From the NCBI GenBank assembly GCA_942491665.1, contig CALOBR010000020.1, forward strand, positions 186,001-250,000: a stretch of DNA of 64,000 nucleotides, written 5' to 3'. The number at the start of each line of letters is the position of its first letter. The first letter of the stretch is position 1. The position numbers and the translations under genes were made by a program. Of the stretch, positions 41,901-50,124 are shown piece by piece. The notes under the pieces were generated by a model. That model made no database searches and had not been told where the DNA came from. It worked only from the letters and a program-made list of their open reading frames with translations. Source of the stretch: CAVQGZ01 sp942491665 (GTDB lineage: Bacteria > Actinomycetota > Actinomycetes > Jiangellales > Jiangellaceae).

Positions 41901-43726
41901 GCCCGTGACCCGTCGCCCCGCACGATGTCGTACGGCCACTCGTCGTCGACGTCGACGCCCAGGGCGGTCAGGATGGGCAGCACCTGCGTGAGCGCCAGCT
42001 CTGGCCCGGTGCGGTAGATCTTGAAGCGGCGCTCGTCCGGGGCCAGGGACGGCGGGTGGTAGAGCGTGACCGACAGGTCGCAGTCGTCGGCCAGCGCCTC
42101 CAACGCCAGGACGTCGGTGACGCCCACCCGTGGGGAGAAGTCTTCGCGGTAGCCGTCGGAGAACGCGCCGCGGTAGCGACGGGCCAGGCTCGCGGCGCGC
42201 TCCTCCCCCACCGCCTCGACGAGAGCTGCGCCGAACTCGTCGGCCCAGTCGCGGATCGCCGCGGCGATCTGGCTCTGCAACGCAGCCAGGTCGAGGTCGG
42301 GCAGCGACTGCCCGACCGGCATGCCGATCACGACGTGCAGCCGGGCGAGCAGCGACTCGCCGACCCGGGCGGTGTAGTCGATCGACTCGCCCCCGGTGGC
42401 CTCGATCAGCACCTTCTGCACGGCCAGGCGGACGTCGGTGTTGTACCGGTCGCGGGGCAGGTACACCAGGCATGACAGAAACCGCCCGTAGTCGTCGGGG
42501 CGGACGAAGAGCCGAAGCCGTCCTCTGTCTTGCAGGCCGACCACCGACCGGGCGACCGACACCAAGAACTCCACCGGCGTCTGGAACAGCTCGTCGCGCG
42601 GGTAGGTCTCCAGCACGTGCAGCAGGTCTTTCGCGTTGTGGCTGGCCGGGGCGTAGCCGGCCTCGACCATCACCCGCCGGGCCTTCTCACGCAGCAGCGG
42701 TACCCGCAGCACGCTCTCGTAGTAGGCCGAGGACGACAACAGGCCGAGGAACCGGCGTTCGCCGACCACCTCACCGTCGGCGAACACCTTCACCCCGACG
42801 TAGTCCATGTGTGCCGCGCGGTGCACCGTGGATCGCGAGTTGGCCTTGGTCAGCACCATCAGGTGCTTCTCGCGCGCCTTGGTGCGTGCCGCCGGCGGAA
42901 GCTTGGCGAACCCGGCCGACACCTGGCCGTCGGCGCGCAGGATGCCCAGTCCGGTACCCGTCACCGGCCGCAGCACGTCCTGGCCGTCCACGATGTCGAG
43001 GCGGTACTCGCGGTAGCCGAGGAACGTGAAGTGGTCGTCGGCCAGCCAGCGCAGCAGCTCCTCGGCGTCGGTCACCTCCGCGTCGCTGACCGGCAACGAC
43101 GCGCTCAGCACGTCTGTGGCCGCGTCCAGGGCACGCTGGCGCATCTTCGGGTAGTCCTCCACCGCGTCGGCGACGTCGCGCAGAACCCGGCGCAGCGTCG
43201 CCTCGATCTCGCCCAGCGTGTCCTCGTCGGTCTCCCGTCCGATCTCGACGGTGATCCACGACTCATGGCGGCGGTCGGTGCCGCGCTGCCGGCCGCTGGG
43301 AGGCTCCTGGTCGAGCACCTCCAGCAGGGCGCCGGTGACGTCGCGGCGCACGACGAGCACCGGGTGAATGAGCTCGTGCACGTTGACGTCGAGCCGCGAC
43401 AGCGCGGCGACCACGGAGTCGACGAGAAAGGGCATGTCTTCCACGACGATCTGGATCAGCGTGTGCCCGGTCGACCAGCCGTGCTCGGCAACCGTCGGGG
43501 TGAACACCCGCAGCGCGAGCGTGCCGTCCGGTCGGCTGGCGGCGAGGTCGAGATGCGCGAGCGCGAGTCCCGCGACGTCGTCGGTCCGGCGGCACAGCAG
43601 GTCGTCGGGAGCGGCGTCGCGCCAGTAGCGGTGCGCGATCGCCATGCCAGGCCCGCGAGCAGCCGCTACCTGCGCGTCGACGTCAGCCAGAAGGCCGGTG
43701 ACGCGCGTCGCCCGTGACGAGGACAT
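38846..43726 (-). CDS. NAD-specific glutamate dehydrogenase, large (180 kDa) type
   Basis: The 1626-residue protein catalyses oxidative deamination of glutamate to 2-oxoglutarate and matches the large GDH class (GDH_180) over its whole length. The N-terminal ACT-like regulatory region has HTLIQIVVEDMPFLVDSVVA. The catalytic part shows LRYGQVARGGLRWSDRREDF, then SVIVPVGAKGGFVVKG with the substrate lysine, followed by a Rossmann region with DMSGDVFGNAMLLS and VAEGGNLGLTQAAR. The C-terminal helical region is present. It is monocistronic, convergent with adenosine deaminase, and shares a 68-nt divergent promoter region with the DUF2505 gene. Confidence 0.97.
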   Translation of the reverse strand: MSSSRATRVTGLLADVDAQVAAARGPGMAIAHRYWRDAAPDDLLCRRTDDVAGLALAHLDLAASRPDGTLALRVFTPTVAEHGWSTGHTLIQIVVEDMPFLVDSVVAALSRLDVNVHELIHPVLVVRRDVTGALLEVLDQEPPSGRQRGTDRRHESWITVEIGRETDEDTLGEIEATLRRVLRDVADAVEDYPKMRQRALDAATDVLSASLPVSDAEVTDAEELLRWLADDHFTFLGYREYRLDIVDGQDVLRPVTGTGLGILRADGQVSAGFAKLPPAARTKAREKHLMVLTKANSRSTVHRAAHMDYVGVKVFADGEVVGERRFLGLLSSSAYYESVLRVPLLREKARRVMVEAGYAPASHNAKDLLHVLETYPRDELFQTPVEFLVSVARSVVGLQDRGRLRLFVRPDDYGRFLSCLVYLPRDRYNTDVRLAVQKVLIEATGGESIDYTARVGESLLARLHVVIGMPVGQSLPDLDLAALQSQIAAAIRDWADEFGAALVEAVGEERAASLARRYRGAFSDGYREDFSPRVGVTDVLALEALADDCDLSVTLYHPPSLAPDERRFKIYRTGPELALTQVLPILTALGVDVDDEWPYDIVRGDGSRASIYDFGLRVPAAPMLSTPADRSRFEQTFVAVWDAAAENDGFNSLVVLAGMTWRECAVLRAYAKYMRQIGSAFSQSYIEQTLREHPHLAADLVRLFEAMLAPQAHDRRAAVTAAMQRLETGLDQVAGLDQDRILRSVLALVQATLRTNHFQTDKGVPKPYLSLKMDCSAVPGLPAPRPRTEMWVCSPQVEGIHLRYGQVARGGLRWSDRREDFRTEVLGLVKAQAVKNSVIVPVGAKGGFVVKGGDRTGAYVQFIRGLLDLTDNRVVDGAGAAQVVPPPDVVRRDADDTYLVVAADKGTATMSDVANGVSGDYHYWLGDAFASGGSAGYDHKAMGITARGAWESVRRHFRNLGRRIDGGESGGLSVVGIGDMSGDVFGNAMLLSPGIVLVGAFDHRHIFLDPDPDPRASFEERRRLFGLDRSSWADYDHALISVGGGVWARTAKTVPVSPQVRARLGLDESVTALTPPEMIHALLLAPVDLLFNGGVGTYVKAGGQTNAEVGDKANDAVRVDAHELRCLVVAEGGNLGLTQAARVAYARRGGRVNTDAIDNSAGVDTSDREVNIKIVLDAVVAAGELTGKQRNALLASMTAEVAGLVLRTNYRQNVALEMALAQAPSLVTVHEAYLGDLAGSRGLDRVVEDLPDERELASRRAAGGGFVGPELAVLMAYTKNLLFSDLLEASLPDDPELTTMLAHYFPAPLWGRYPEQVAGHPLRREILASQVANRVVDEAGITYLHRLGLETAASADELTRAHLVAAAVFGRAPLSDAIDALDLQVDSATQVGMRLELRTLVERAARWFVLSRPAPLDLAREIALFAEPVATILAALPTLLVGRPEREAAARRDTLLAGGVPDDLAASLSVLTWSFPALDVADIAQRSGTDLLDAMRVHLAAGEVLELQSLQRRVIALPRDDRWQTMARAALRDDLYAAHARITQSIVTTTAPGDAHERVTEWIEADPKTMARARRLLTDVLGDDSPDLSRISVGLRAVRTLLSERAESVQPPGHAATPPPRPTGGA

Positions 43727-43794
43727 GCTTCGACATTAGCGGCGCCGGGCGGTTCGCACCCGGCTCCTGCTCAGCACGTGACACGATCCGGCGG

Positions 43795-44295
43795 GTGAAG
43801 ATCGAGGCAGCAGTCGTGTTTCCGGCCGACGCCGACGCCGTGTTCGCCATGCTGACGGACGAGCAGTACGTCATGCGCAAGGCGACCGCGATGGGGGCAC
43901 TCGAGCACGATGTCTCGGTTACCCCGCTCGCCGGCGGCGGAGCTCGCATCCGTCTGGAGCGGACGCTGCCGGCGATGGTTCCCGACTTCGTCCGCCCCCT
44001 CGTCGGCGACACGATCCGGGTGGTGCAGACCGAGGACTGGGGCCCCGCCCGGCCCGACGGCGCTCGCACAGGCCGCATGACCGCCACGATCTCCGCCGCC
44101 CCCGTGAACCTCTCCGGCGAGCTGACCCTGGAGCCCAGCGACGGCAGCTCCATCCACCGCATCGAGGCCGACGTGCGGGCCAAGGTGCCGTTCGTCGGCG
44201 CCAAGATCGAGAAGGCCATCGGCGAGGTCATTCTGCTGGCTGCCCGCAAGGAGGAGCAGGTGGGGGCCGCCTGGCTGAACGAGCGGTCGGGATGA
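43795..44295 (+). CDS. DUF2505 domain protein
   Basis: The product has 166 aa from GTG 43795, which gives (M)KIEAAVVFPADADAVFAMLT; upstream codons in the open frame overlap the divergent gene. The pattern (hydrophobic strands, AVFAMLTDEQYV near the start, TISAAPVNLSGELTLEP in the middle) fits the DUF2505 family of START/SRPBCC-like fold proteins, which have no established function. Its end overlaps the alpha/beta hydrolase start as ATGA. Confidence 0.8.
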   Translation: MKIEAAVVFPADADAVFAMLTDEQYVMRKATAMGALEHDVSVTPLAGGGARIRLERTLPAMVPDFVRPLVGDTIRVVQTEDWGPARPDGARTGRMTATISAAPVNLSGELTLEPSDGSSIHRIEADVRAKVPFVGAKIEKAIGEVILLAARKEEQVGAAWLNERSG

Positions 44296-45053
44296 CCGCT
44301 GCGCTTGTCGGGCTGCACGGCTTCAGCGACTCCGCTCAGTGCCTCGCGCCGTTCTTCGCCTCGCTCGGCGTCGAGCCGGTGGCTCAGCCGCACCTGCTTG
44401 CGCACGGCGGGCGCAGGATGGCGCCGGACGTGGGTTTCACGCACGCCGCGCTCGTGGCTGACGTGCGCCCGGTGCTCGAGCGGGCCGTCGATGCGGCCGG
44501 GCGGCCAGTGGTGCTGTACGGGCACTCCCTGGGGGCGAGCACCGCGGCGGGCGTGGCGGCGAGCGCGCCTGACCTGGTGGCCGCGCTCGTGCTGGAGGAC
44601 CCGCCCTGGCAGGCACCGATCTCCCCGGACGGGACCGGGCCCGACGACCGGGCCGCCGAACGGTCCAACCCGCACCGTGACTGGCTGGCCGGGCTTGCGG
44701 GCACCGACCACGCCGGCCGGCTGGCCTGGATCGACGAGCACAACCCCACCTGGCCGGCAGACGAGCGCGACCCGTGGGCGCGAGCGAAGGCGTCGGTCGA
44801 CCTCGCGCTGTTCGACGCCGAGCAGCACTGGCTGCGACGCACCTGGGCCACCGTGGCGCGCGGCGTGCGATGCCCCACGCTGCTGCTCGTCGGTGAGCCG
44901 TCTCGGGAGGCCGCGTGCGGGCCGCGGGTCGCTCGCGAGCTCACCTCGTACCCGGGCTGGCAGGTGCACGAGGTGCGCGGCGCGGGCCACAGCGTCCGTC
45001 GCGATCAGCGGGCGCGTACCGGTGAGCTCGTGCGTCAGGTTCTGGACAGCTGA
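44292..45053 (+). CDS. Alpha/beta fold hydrolase
   Basis: The protein has 253 aa. The oxyanion region LVGLHGFSDSA opens the fold, the nucleophile elbow GHSLG places Ser79, and the terminal GAGHSVRRD supplies the catalytic His. There is no signal peptide, so it is cytosolic. The substrate is unknown. It is translationally coupled to the DUF2505 gene and converges on the DUF6912 gene with a 19-nt overlap. Confidence 0.88.
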   Translation: MTAALVGLHGFSDSAQCLAPFFASLGVEPVAQPHLLAHGGRRMAPDVGFTHAALVADVRPVLERAVDAAGRPVVLYGHSLGASTAAGVAASAPDLVAALVLEDPPWQAPISPDGTGPDDRAAERSNPHRDWLAGLAGTDHAGRLAWIDEHNPTWPADERDPWARAKASVDLALFDAEQHWLRRTWATVARGVRCPTLLLVGEPSREAACGPRVARELTSYPGWQVHEVRGAGHSVRRDQRARTGELVRQVLDS

Positions 45054-45520
45054 TCGACCAGCGACTCGAGCTCGGAGGCATCGAACCAGTCCAGCGCGAC
45101 GTCGTCGAGCAGCCAGGCCGGTGCCCCCTCGAGGACGCGCGCGATGACTGCTCCGGCCTGCTCGTCGTCGACGTGCACCGCGGCCACGCTGCGTCGCCTC
45201 ACCTCGCCCGGGACAGCCACCGCGCTGGAGGGTGGACCGTCAGCAGGTGCCACGTCGGCCGGGTCGAGGTCGACCGACACCACCACGCGGCGCAGTCCCC
45301 CGGAGTCGGGGTCCAGCAGCCCCACACCGGCCGCCGCCGCGTCGCCGAAGGCCTCGAACTCCCACTCGTCGTCGTCGCCGTCGGGGCCGGCCTCGCGTAC
45401 CTGCGGCGTGACGGCGTACCCGATGCCCCGGGTCGGCATCGACCCGGACTGCACCAGCCCGACCAGCATGGCTGGCGTCGCCGCCACGTAGACCCGTGCC
45501 CGGGGCTGGCGCACGGGCAT
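45035..45520 (-). CDS. DUF6912-type protein of unknown function
   Basis: The product has 161 aa, is acidic, and has no membrane segment. It begins with RVYVAATPAMLVGLVQSG and ends with DVALDWFDASELESLVDQL, an arrangement I associate with the actinobacterial DUF6912 family. No catalytic motif is visible. It shares one base with the patatin gene stop, so it is in an operon with it. Confidence 0.7.
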   Translation of the reverse strand: MPVRQPRARVYVAATPAMLVGLVQSGSMPTRGIGYAVTPQVREAGPDGDDDEWEFEAFGDAAAAGVGLLDPDSGGLRRVVVSVDLDPADVAPADGPPSSAVAVPGEVRRRSVAAVHVDDEQAGAVIARVLEGAPAWLLDDVALDWFDASELESLVDQLSRT

Positions 45521-46536
45521 CAGCTGACGATGAGTCGCTGGCCGGGCCCGATACCGGAGTCGTCATCGGCGTAGTGTCCTGGCTCGCTCAGCGCAGCCGC
45601 TGACGTGCGCAACGACGTCTCGACGACCAGCGGACGTCGGCTGACGTCCATCAGGTTGGCGCCCATGGCCTCCAGGTCTTCCGGGCCGGGGCCCAGGATG
45701 GTGACCTCGGTACCGGAGCGGTGAACCTTGGCCGCCTCGGTGAGGCACCGCTTGGTGATCTGCACGCGCCACCGACGTTCGAGCCGGGTGAGCAGCGAGC
45801 TGGGGTGGTCGACGGCGAACGACACCATCGGGGCCACCACGTACACCTCGTCCAGCCCCAGGTCGGCGAGCAAGTCGACGCTGGTGGCCGAGCACGTGCC
45901 GCCGTCGACGTAGCGCCGACCGTTGATCACGACCGGTGAGAACCACGCCGGGATCGCGCACGAGGCCATCACGGCCTCGGCGAGGTCGGCCGGTGGGGCT
46001 CCCGGGCTGCCGAACGCCACTCGCTCGCCGGTCTCGTAGTCCATCGTGCAGATGAACGTGCCGCGGTGGGGCGTCCACTCACCCGCCGGGTTGACGGCCT
46101 CGACGAGGTGACCGACACGGGCGAGCGACCCCTTGCCCTCCGGCAGGAACGCCGACAGGACGGCGGTCGGCGGCATCGACCGCAACCGACCCAGGTTGCG
46201 CAGCAGCCCAGCAGAGCCGGGGCCGAAGTTGGGAACGCCTGGACGGCTCCCGCCGGTGGCGTTGTCGTAGTCCCACCAGAACCCGGCAAGCGGGCCTTGG
46301 TCGACCGGCTCACCCAGCTGGTGACGGCGGATCTCGTCTGGGGTGACTCCCGAGGCGAGCAGCGCCGCCATCACCGACCCGGCGGATGTCCCGACGATGT
46401 AGTCGCAGTCACGCAGGTCGACATCGAAGGCATCCTCGAGGGCGCACATCGCCCCGACCATCCAGGCAGCACCGAGTACTCCACCGCCGCCGAGAACGAT
46501 CCCGCGGCGTGGCGTATCGCTCGAGGCTCTGGCCAC
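45520..46536 (-). CDS. Patatin-like phospholipase
   Basis: The 338-residue protein has the patatin catalytic dyad: the oxyanion loop GGGVLGAAWMVGAM, nucleophile elbow GTSAGS (Ser near residue 52) and the DGG triplet in YVDGGTCSATS. There is no signal peptide. It is probably a cytosolic lipid acyl hydrolase. It lies beside a WS/DGAT acyltransferase gene, which suggests a neutral lipid or phospholipid turnover context. Confidence 0.92.
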   Translation of the reverse strand: MARASSDTPRRGIVLGGGGVLGAAWMVGAMCALEDAFDVDLRDCDYIVGTSAGSVMAALLASGVTPDEIRRHQLGEPVDQGPLAGFWWDYDNATGGSRPGVPNFGPGSAGLLRNLGRLRSMPPTAVLSAFLPEGKGSLARVGHLVEAVNPAGEWTPHRGTFICTMDYETGERVAFGSPGAPPADLAEAVMASCAIPAWFSPVVINGRRYVDGGTCSATSVDLLADLGLDEVYVVAPMVSFAVDHPSSLLTRLERRWRVQITKRCLTEAAKVHRSGTEVTILGPGPEDLEAMGANLMDVSRRPLVVETSLRTSAAALSEPGHYADDDSGIGPGQRLIVS

Positions 46537-46615
46537 AGGCTCCAGTGTCCGTTTCTGACTCGAAAAGGCAAGTGCCTCTTGCCCATCCGTGGGTGTCGGA
46601 CGACCCTATCGGGCT

Positions 46616-48055
46616 TCAGGCGCCTGGGCTGGCCGATCGCAGACGGGCGGCTCCTCGCGACCGCTTGCCTCGCACGGTGTCGGTGAGCAGGTCGCTTGCC
46701 CCGACGATCTCGGCGGCCAGCAGGTCGAGGTCGCCGATGGCGTCACGGTCGGCGTTGAGGCCGATGAACACTCCGCTGTTGTACGAGGTCACGCCGATGC
46801 CCAGGCCGTGCCCGCGGGTGAGCGGCACCACCGGGTACGAGCCCACCAGCAGCGCGCCGGCCGCGTAGAGGGGCATCTGCGGCCCCGGGACGTTGGTGAC
46901 CATCAGGTTGTAGACGCGGCTCGGGGCCTCGGTCGCCGTCCGCGCGCCGAGCTCGTGCAGGGTGGGCGGTGCGAACCCGGCGACGCCGGCGATCTCGAGC
47001 GCGGGCACAGGCTGGCCGACCTCGGGCAGGCCGCGCATCGAGTAGGCGATGCGCTGCAGGCGCACGACCGGCGACGGCTCGCCGACCGGAAGGTCGATCA
47101 CGAAGGGCGCGACGTGGTTCGGGCCGCCCTTCTCCTCCGGCGCCGAGACGCTCAGCGGGGCGATGGCCCGCAAGGTGGTGGACGTGCGCACGACCTCGCC
47201 GCGCATCAGCAGCCAGTCGCGCAGCGCGCCGGTGACCACCGCGAGGACGACGTCGTTGACGGTGGTGCCGTGGTAGTCCTTGACCCGCTTGAGGTCGGCG
47301 AGCTCGAGGTCGACGGTGGCGAACCGGCGGGCTTTGCCGATGGACGGGTTCAGCGGGCTGGGCGGGGCAGGGCTGGCTGCCTGGCGCAGCACGTGGACGG
47401 CGCTGTCTGCGGCGGCGAGCAGCCGCTCGGCCGTGGTACGCACCTCGGTGACCCCGCCCTTGACCAGGTCGACGGCTGCGGTGGGCCGGCGGACGAAGTC
47501 GTTGGCGACCCCCAGCAGCACCTCGGCCGACGTCGGCGCCGAGTGGGGTGCCCATGTGTCCGGGCGGCTGCTGCGCGGCTGCGGGCTCACGTCGAGCATC
47601 ACCTGGGCGATATCGATGCCCCGAAGGCCGTCGACCATCGCCAGGTGCGTCTTGGACAGGATCGCGAGCCGGTTGCCCTCCAGGCCCTCGACCAGGTAGA
47701 CCTCCCACAGGGGACGATCGCGGTCGAGCCGGCGGCTCATGATGCGGGCGACGAGCTCGGCCAGCTGGTCGTCCGTGCCGGGCCGAGGCAGCGCCGATCG
47801 GCGCACGTGGTAGGTGAGGTCGAAGTCGGTGTCGTCCACCCAGACGGGGTTGGCGATGTGCCCGGGAACCGTGCGAAGCCGCTGCCGGTACCTCGGGACG
47901 AACGCGATGCGCTCGCGGATCAGGGTGAACAGCCGGTCGTAGTCGAACCCCTCGTCGGGCGCGCGCAACACCTGCACGGTTCCGCTGTGCGCCGGCGTCT
48001 GGGCACGCTCGGCGTTCAGGAAGGAGACGTCGGTTGAGCTCAGCCGGTCAGGCAC
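46616..48055 (-). CDS. Wax ester synthase/diacylglycerol acyltransferase (WS/DGAT) family protein
   Basis: The 479-residue protein has the WES acyltransferase domain (RLSSTDVSFLNAERAQTPAH at the N-terminus) and the C-terminal DUF1298 domain (NLMVTNVPGPQMPLYAAG). The active-site motif, usually HHxxxDG, reads THLAMVDG: the first His is Thr, while the second, catalytic His and the Asp-Gly are kept. PLWEVYLVEGL and NDVVLAVVTGALR also fit the family. The product could make triacylglycerol or wax esters. It follows the HAD gene by 60 nt. Confidence 0.92.
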   Translation of the reverse strand: MPDRLSSTDVSFLNAERAQTPAHSGTVQVLRAPDEGFDYDRLFTLIRERIAFVPRYRQRLRTVPGHIANPVWVDDTDFDLTYHVRRSALPRPGTDDQLAELVARIMSRRLDRDRPLWEVYLVEGLEGNRLAILSKTHLAMVDGLRGIDIAQVMLDVSPQPRSSRPDTWAPHSAPTSAEVLLGVANDFVRRPTAAVDLVKGGVTEVRTTAERLLAAADSAVHVLRQAASPAPPSPLNPSIGKARRFATVDLELADLKRVKDYHGTTVNDVVLAVVTGALRDWLLMRGEVVRTSTTLRAIAPLSVSAPEEKGGPNHVAPFVIDLPVGEPSPVVRLQRIAYSMRGLPEVGQPVPALEIAGVAGFAPPTLHELGARTATEAPSRVYNLMVTNVPGPQMPLYAAGALLVGSYPVVPLTRGHGLGIGVTSYNSGVFIGLNADRDAIGDLDLLAAEIVGASDLLTDTVRGKRSRGAARLRSASPGA

Positions 48056-48115
48056 GCCGCCTCCCCATGTGTGTGCACCGCTGCGATCGGGCGGTGTCTG
48101 TGGATGCCGGTGCCA

Positions 48116-48790
48116 CTATTCCATGTCCCGGCTGCCCGTCAGGTCTCGACCGAAGAGCGCGCTCAGCTCGGCTGCGGTCGTCTCGTAGGCGACGTGGTGG
48201 ACACCGAGCATGCCCAGCGCGGCCGCTGCGTCGACGTTGTGGGCCAGGTCGTCGACGAAGACGCACTGCTCGGGGGCCAGCTCGAGCTGGCTGCAGGTGT
48301 GGGTATAGATCGCCGGCTCGGGCTTGCGCATGCCCACCTCGCCGGAGATCACGACCGTGTCGAACATCCCGTCCCACACCTGCGCCGGGTAGGAGTTGCC
48401 CCACGAGTTCGACAGCAGCGCCGTGCGGATGCCCGACTCGTGCGCGCGCCAGACCAGCGACGTCATGGCCGGGGCGTGGGTGAAGTACGAGAACATCCGT
48501 CGCAGCAGCCCCTCGGCGACGATCGTGTGCCCCACCGCGCTGCTCATCTCCCCGGCGAGGTAGTGCTCGAACTCGGCCACGGCGATCTCGCCCCGTTCGA
48601 GAAGGTGCACCGGGTTCACCATCTCGCGCTCGGCCTCGGCAGGCCCCAGCCAGCGGCGGAACGCCGAGCGCATGGTCTGCGTGGGAATGCCCTCGGACTG
48701 TGCCCACATGGCGATCGCGACGCGCACGTCTTCGGTCAGCACCCCGCCCCAGTCGACGACGAGGCCGCGCGGCTGCGCATCGGAGGTCAC
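48116..48790 (-). CDS. HAD-family hydrolase
   Basis: The 224-residue protein has motif I VVDWGGVL (nucleophile Asp13), motif II LLSNSWG, the lysine in GMRKPEPAIY and motif IV VFVDDLAHNV. The second motif I position is Gly, not Asp, as in haloacid dehalogenase and epoxide-hydrolase N-terminal-like members, so phosphatase activity is not assured. ATG overlaps the stop of the CpaE-like gene as ATGA. Confidence 0.88.
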   Translation of the reverse strand: MTSDAQPRGLVVDWGGVLTEDVRVAIAMWAQSEGIPTQTMRSAFRRWLGPAEAEREMVNPVHLLERGEIAVAEFEHYLAGEMSSAVGHTIVAEGLLRRMFSYFTHAPAMTSLVWRAHESGIRTALLSNSWGNSYPAQVWDGMFDTVVISGEVGMRKPEPAIYTHTCSQLELAPEQCVFVDDLAHNVDAAAALGMLGVHHVAYETTAAELSALFGRDLTGSRDME

Positions 48791-50124
48791 CCCAGCGATG
48801 GTACGGAGCGCCTCCCTCGGCGTCTGCCCCGCGGTGGCGGCGAAGCCGCGCTGCCGGGGGCGACCTTGCGGGACAGCTCGGCGATCGCGGCCCGTAGCTG
48901 GCTCGACCCGGCGGCCTCGGCCAGCGGTCGGCCCAGCCGCAGGGCCCGGTCGGCTGCGGCCGCGTCGTCGGGCAGCAGGTGCACCGACGAGATGCCCGCG
49001 AAGCGGGCGAGAGCGTCGCGAACCTGCTGGCCGGGCCGGGCTCCGACGACGCTCTCGCGCAGCCGGTTCACGACGACCACCGCCCTCTGGCCAGGTGCGT
49101 GCTCAGCGAGCTGGTCGAGGGCGTGCACGAGTCGGAGCAGCCCGAGCGGATCAGCGGCGCCGACCACCACGACCACGTCCGCGGCATCGAGGACGGACGC
49201 GGCCACCACGCCCGGGCCGGTCGCCCCACCGTCGCCGGACGCGAGACCGGCGCCGAGATCGGCCACGACCAGGTCGGCGCTCTGCCGAGCAGCGTCAAGC
49301 ACCGCGCCGAGCGCGGCCGGACGCAGCTCTCGCCACCGGTCGGGGCGGGTGGCTCCGGTGAGCACCCGCAGACGCTCGCCTACCTGCACCGCGTGTCCGG
49401 CGAGCCCCGGGGCGTCCAGGCGGCCTCGTGCTGCGGTGCGACAGGCCGCGGCCAGGCCGGGAGCCTCGTCGAGGACGCCGAGCAGGGTGCTGAGCGCTCC
49501 TCCCGCCGGGTCGGCGTCGACCAGGACGGTGTCGGCGCCGCCCATCGCCGCCTCCACAGCGAGGTTCGCCGCCACGGTGCTGCGGCCCGGGGCACCGGTG
49601 GGCCCCCAGACGGCGACCACGGTGCCCGGGGAGTCCGCGGCAACGTCGGCACCCCGGCCGTCGGCTGGCGCACTGGTCTCGTCGCCGCGGTCGCCGTCGT
49701 GGCCGGCAGGCGTCGACGCGCCAGCCTCGCCGTTGCGGTCCGCCAGCGCTGCGATCCGCTCCACCAGCGTCGTGGGTGGTGTGCTCGCGGTGGCGACGTC
49801 GGACACGCCCCACGACAGAGCGACACCGGCGTGGGCGTCGTCCTCGATCACCAGCACCGAGACCCCCGAGCTGCGCAGCCGGGCGACCTCGTCGCCGTCC
49901 AGGCGGGCCAGCCCCGCGGAGACGACGGCCACGCTCACCAGGCCGGCCCGGCACAGCGCGACCAGGTCGGCCAGGTCGACGCACCGGCGCACCAGATGCA
50001 GACCGCTGCGGTACTTGTCGATCAGCGGCACGAGCTGCGGCTCCCACGAAGCACCGGCCGAGGCGAGCGCGACCCCGGCATCGACCGGCCCCGGGCCGGG
50101 CACCGGCAGGACGGCTCCGCTCAT
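48787..50124 (-). CDS. CpaE/MinD-like ATPase with Arg in the P-loop
   Basis: The 445-residue protein has an N-terminal receiver-like region, a disordered Gly/Asp/Ala linker (about residues 145-180) and a MinD/ParA-type domain. The P-loop reads GPTGAPGRST, with Arg where the Walker A lysine belongs and no deviant N-terminal lysine. The switch regions TVLVDADPAGG and LVVADLGAG are kept. CpaE proteins position Flp pilus secretion machinery, but no cpaF, tadB/C or pilin gene is in the window. It overlaps the SAF-domain gene by 4 nt. Confidence 0.85.
   Translation of the reverse strand: MSGAVLPVPGPGPVDAGVALASAGASWEPQLVPLIDKYRSGLHLVRRCVDLADLVALCRAGLVSVAVVSAGLARLDGDEVARLRSSGVSVLVIEDDAHAGVALSWGVSDVATASTPPTTLVERIAALADRNGEAGASTPAGHDGDRGDETSAPADGRGADVAADSPGTVVAVWGPTGAPGRSTVAANLAVEAAMGGADTVLVDADPAGGALSTLLGVLDEAPGLAAACRTAARGRLDAPGLAGHAVQVGERLRVLTGATRPDRWRELRPAALGAVLDAARQSADLVVADLGAGLASGDGGATGPGVVAASVLDAADVVVVVGAADPLGLLRLVHALDQLAEHAPGQRAVVVVNRLRESVVGARPGQQVRDALARFAGISSVHLLPDDAAAADRALRLGRPLAEAAGSSQLRAAIAELSRKVAPGSAASPPPRGRRRGRRSVPSLG

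Noticed and set aside
43727..43794. Divergent promoters for glutamate dehydrogenase and DUF2505
   Set aside because: The 68-nt gap must contain promoter elements or parts of them, but no hexamer pair with proper spacing is convincing.
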